Source: Bacillus sp. FJAT-27245 (GTDB taxonomy: Bacteria > Bacillota > Bacilli > Bacillales > Cytobacillaceae). Taken from it: DNA of 50,098 bases. Position 1 is the stretch's first letter. Every line of letters begins with the position of its first letter. A program made the translations under genes and the position numbers. The stretch is taken from the NCBI RefSeq assembly GCF_001273955.1, contig NZ_LIGI01000001.1, positions 3,574,899 through 3,624,996 of the forward strand, written 5' to 3'. The notes beneath the pieces were generated by a model. It was not told the DNA's origin, made no database searches, and worked only from the letters and a program-made list of their open reading frames with translations. This document shows positions 48,824 to 50,098 of this stretch, piece after piece.

Positions 48824-50098
48824 CTAATCTTTGATTAAGTTTTCTTTTTTGAGGAAGTTCCTTGCTACCGTGCCAGGTTTCATTCCTTTTACCGCAACCT
48901 CATAATTCATTTTCCGCATTTCATCGTCGGTTATCTTTCCGGCAAGCTTGTTTAGTGCTGTTACAAGCTCAGGATATTTGTCTGCCGTTTCTTTTCTCAA
49001 TAGCGGTGCTCCCTGATAAGGCGGGAAGAAATGTTTATCATCTTCAAGAACCCTGAGATGGTATTGTTCCAGCTCACTGTCAGTAGAATAGGCGTCAACA
49101 AGATTGATTTGGCCGCTTTTTACGGCATTGTATCTCAACTTGGGCTCCATGGTAGTCAATGAGTTGAATTTTACGTTGTATTTTTTTATTAGACCCGGAT
49201 AGCCATCTTGTCTGTCTGTAAACTCGCGAGTGAATCCGGCTTTGATTTGCTCCTGGACTTTAGCCAGGTCAGAAATCTTTTGCAAATCATATTGCTCCGC
49301 AAATTGTTCAGGAACTGCCAGTGCGTAGGTATTATTATATTGAGTCGGCTCCAGCAGCAACATATTCAGCTTCTTCAAAACCCCATCTTTGGCTTGTTGG
49401 TATACTTCTTTCCTATCCGTACTTACTGGCTGCTCTTTTAGAAACTCGGCGATGACCGTTCCGGAGAATTCAGGGTAGATATCAATACTTTTGGATTTTA
49501 ATGCGTTAAATACAAAAGATGTACCGCCCAGCCCAGGCTTTAATTCAACATGCAAGTCTGTATCATTCTCGATGAGCAACTTGTACATATTGATTAAAAT
49601 TTCAGGCTCTGACCCTAATTTACCAGCAATGACAAGATCCTTTTGTTCTCCTTTGTTAAAGAATGTTGATGCTATGATAAGCAAGGCTATCAAAGCAAAA
49701 GTACCAACCCCGGCCATTACTTTTTTAAAAGAAAGCCTTTCAAATTGGCGAAGCAGGCCATCAAATACGATAGCCAATAATGCAGAAGGAATTGCACCTA
49801 AAACAATGAGTGAATAATCATTACGGTCGATTCCAAGGAGGATTATATCGCCCAATCCACCCGCTCCAATTAAAGCGGCAATTGTTGCAGTTCCAATGAT
49901 TAATACGGTCGCCGTGCGAATGCCTGCCATGATCACCGGCATAGCCAACGGAATTTCGACTTTGAGAAGTCTTTTTCGCGTATTCATACCCATTGCACGT
50001 GCTGCCTCGCGTACAGATGGATCTACCTCTTTAATTCCTGTATACGTGTTTCGTAATAATGGTAGTAATGCGTAAGCAACTAATGCGAAAATGGCAGG
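48824..50098 (-). CDS. Quaternary-amine ABC importer, permease fused to substrate-binding protein (5' end outside)
   Basis: The open frame continues to the window end, so the start is outside. The first 130 residues are the permease, with the EAA loop EVDPSVREAARAMGMNTRKR and helices VLIIGTATIAALIGAGGLGD. Residues 160 on form a type-F substrate-binding domain (LVIAGKLGSEPEILINMYK, GLGGTSFVFNALKSKSIDIY, PEFSGTV). Tyrosines in YPEFSGT, YNNTYA, DAYSTD and FPPYQGAP could form the aromatic cage of the OpuCC group. Such a fusion is known for OpuF and for the ergothioneine importer EgtU. The solute may be betaine, carnitine, choline or ergothioneine; it cannot be told here. Confidence 0.88.
   Translation of the reverse strand, partial: PAIFALVAYALLPLLRNTYTGIKEVDPSVREAARAMGMNTRKRLLKVEIPLAMPVIMAGIRTATVLIIGTATIAALIGAGGLGDIILLGIDRNDYSLIVLGAIPSALLAIVFDGLLRQFERLSFKKVMAGVGTFALIALLIIASTFFNKGEQKDLVIAGKLGSEPEILINMYKLLIENDTDLHVELKPGLGGTSFVFNALKSKSIDIYPEFSGTVIAEFLKEQPVSTDRKEVYQQAKDGVLKKLNMLLLEPTQYNNTYALAVPEQFAEQYDLQKISDLAKVQEQIKAGFTREFTDRQDGYPGLIKKYNVKFNSLTTMEPKLRYNAVKSGQINLVDAYSTDSELEQYHLRVLEDDKHFFPPYQGAPLLRKETADKYPELVTALNKLAGKITDDEMRKMNYEVAVKGMKPGTVARNFLKKENLIKD

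Overview
The window reads as chromosomal DNA of a low-GC, endospore-forming Bacillaceae (Bacillus in the broad sense; the genus cannot be fixed by reading alone). Support comes from a CotF-type spore coat cluster with adhB synteny, a GerMN-domain anti-sigma candidate, AGGAGG-type ribosome binding sites, and a GC-rich palindromic intergenic element I remember from many Bacillus genomes. No tRNA, rRNA, CRISPR array, prophage or intact transposase was seen.

Layout. (1) 1-2743, minus strand: amino-sugar cluster of a ROK repressor, a NagB-like deaminase and a ROK sugar kinase cut by the window start. Three copies of one near-palindrome (TTAAACTAAGTTTAA type) lie in front of the repressor and of nagB, the pattern of an autoregulated operator set. 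(2) 2.9-11.1 kb: single genes, mostly minus strand (HAD phosphatase, GNATs, glyoxalase-fold, AraC regulator, secreted beta-helix protein, LysE exporter, NUDIX, NTF2-like), with copies of a GGGACGGTYC palindromic repeat between them. (3) 11.3-14.7 kb: CodA-type amidohydrolase, a GC-rich palindromic element, three small unknown or YciI-type genes. (4) 14.8-48.8 kb: the unusual part. About eighteen copies of a 60-80 bp element, all in the same orientation, nearly all just 3' of a minus-strand gene, separate small single-gene units: GNATs, NUDIX hydrolases, methyltransferase, P-loop kinases, serine hydrolase, APH-type kinase, HAD phosphatase, small membrane proteins and lipoproteins. Two segmental duplications of about 415-435 bp and several gene fragments lie among them. 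The arrangement recalls an integron cassette array, but no integrase is present and many copies could also work as intrinsic terminators. (5) Ordinary blocks inside or beside the array: coat proteins plus adhB (22.0-24.4 kb), a royal-jelly-type protein, an ECF sigma/anti-sigma pair with a well-matched autoregulatory promoter (26.4-28.3 kb), Amj, guaC with possible PurBoxes (30.5-31.7 kb), a DUF2935 protein, TerC, an MFS transporter, an erythromycin-esterase-type protein. (6) 48.8 kb to the end: a permease/substrate-binding fusion of a quaternary-amine ABC importer, cut by the window end.

How it works together: conserved parts are spore coat assembly, amino-sugar use, purine salvage (guaC, codA-like), envelope stress (ECF sigma, Amj) and osmoprotectant uptake. 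The array adds many enzymes whose families modify or detoxify small molecules. Four small genes not visible to a 60-residue ORF cut-off were found by reading (16848-17003, 30279-30416, 48207-48314, 48445-48612). All family names come from motif recognition, with no database search.
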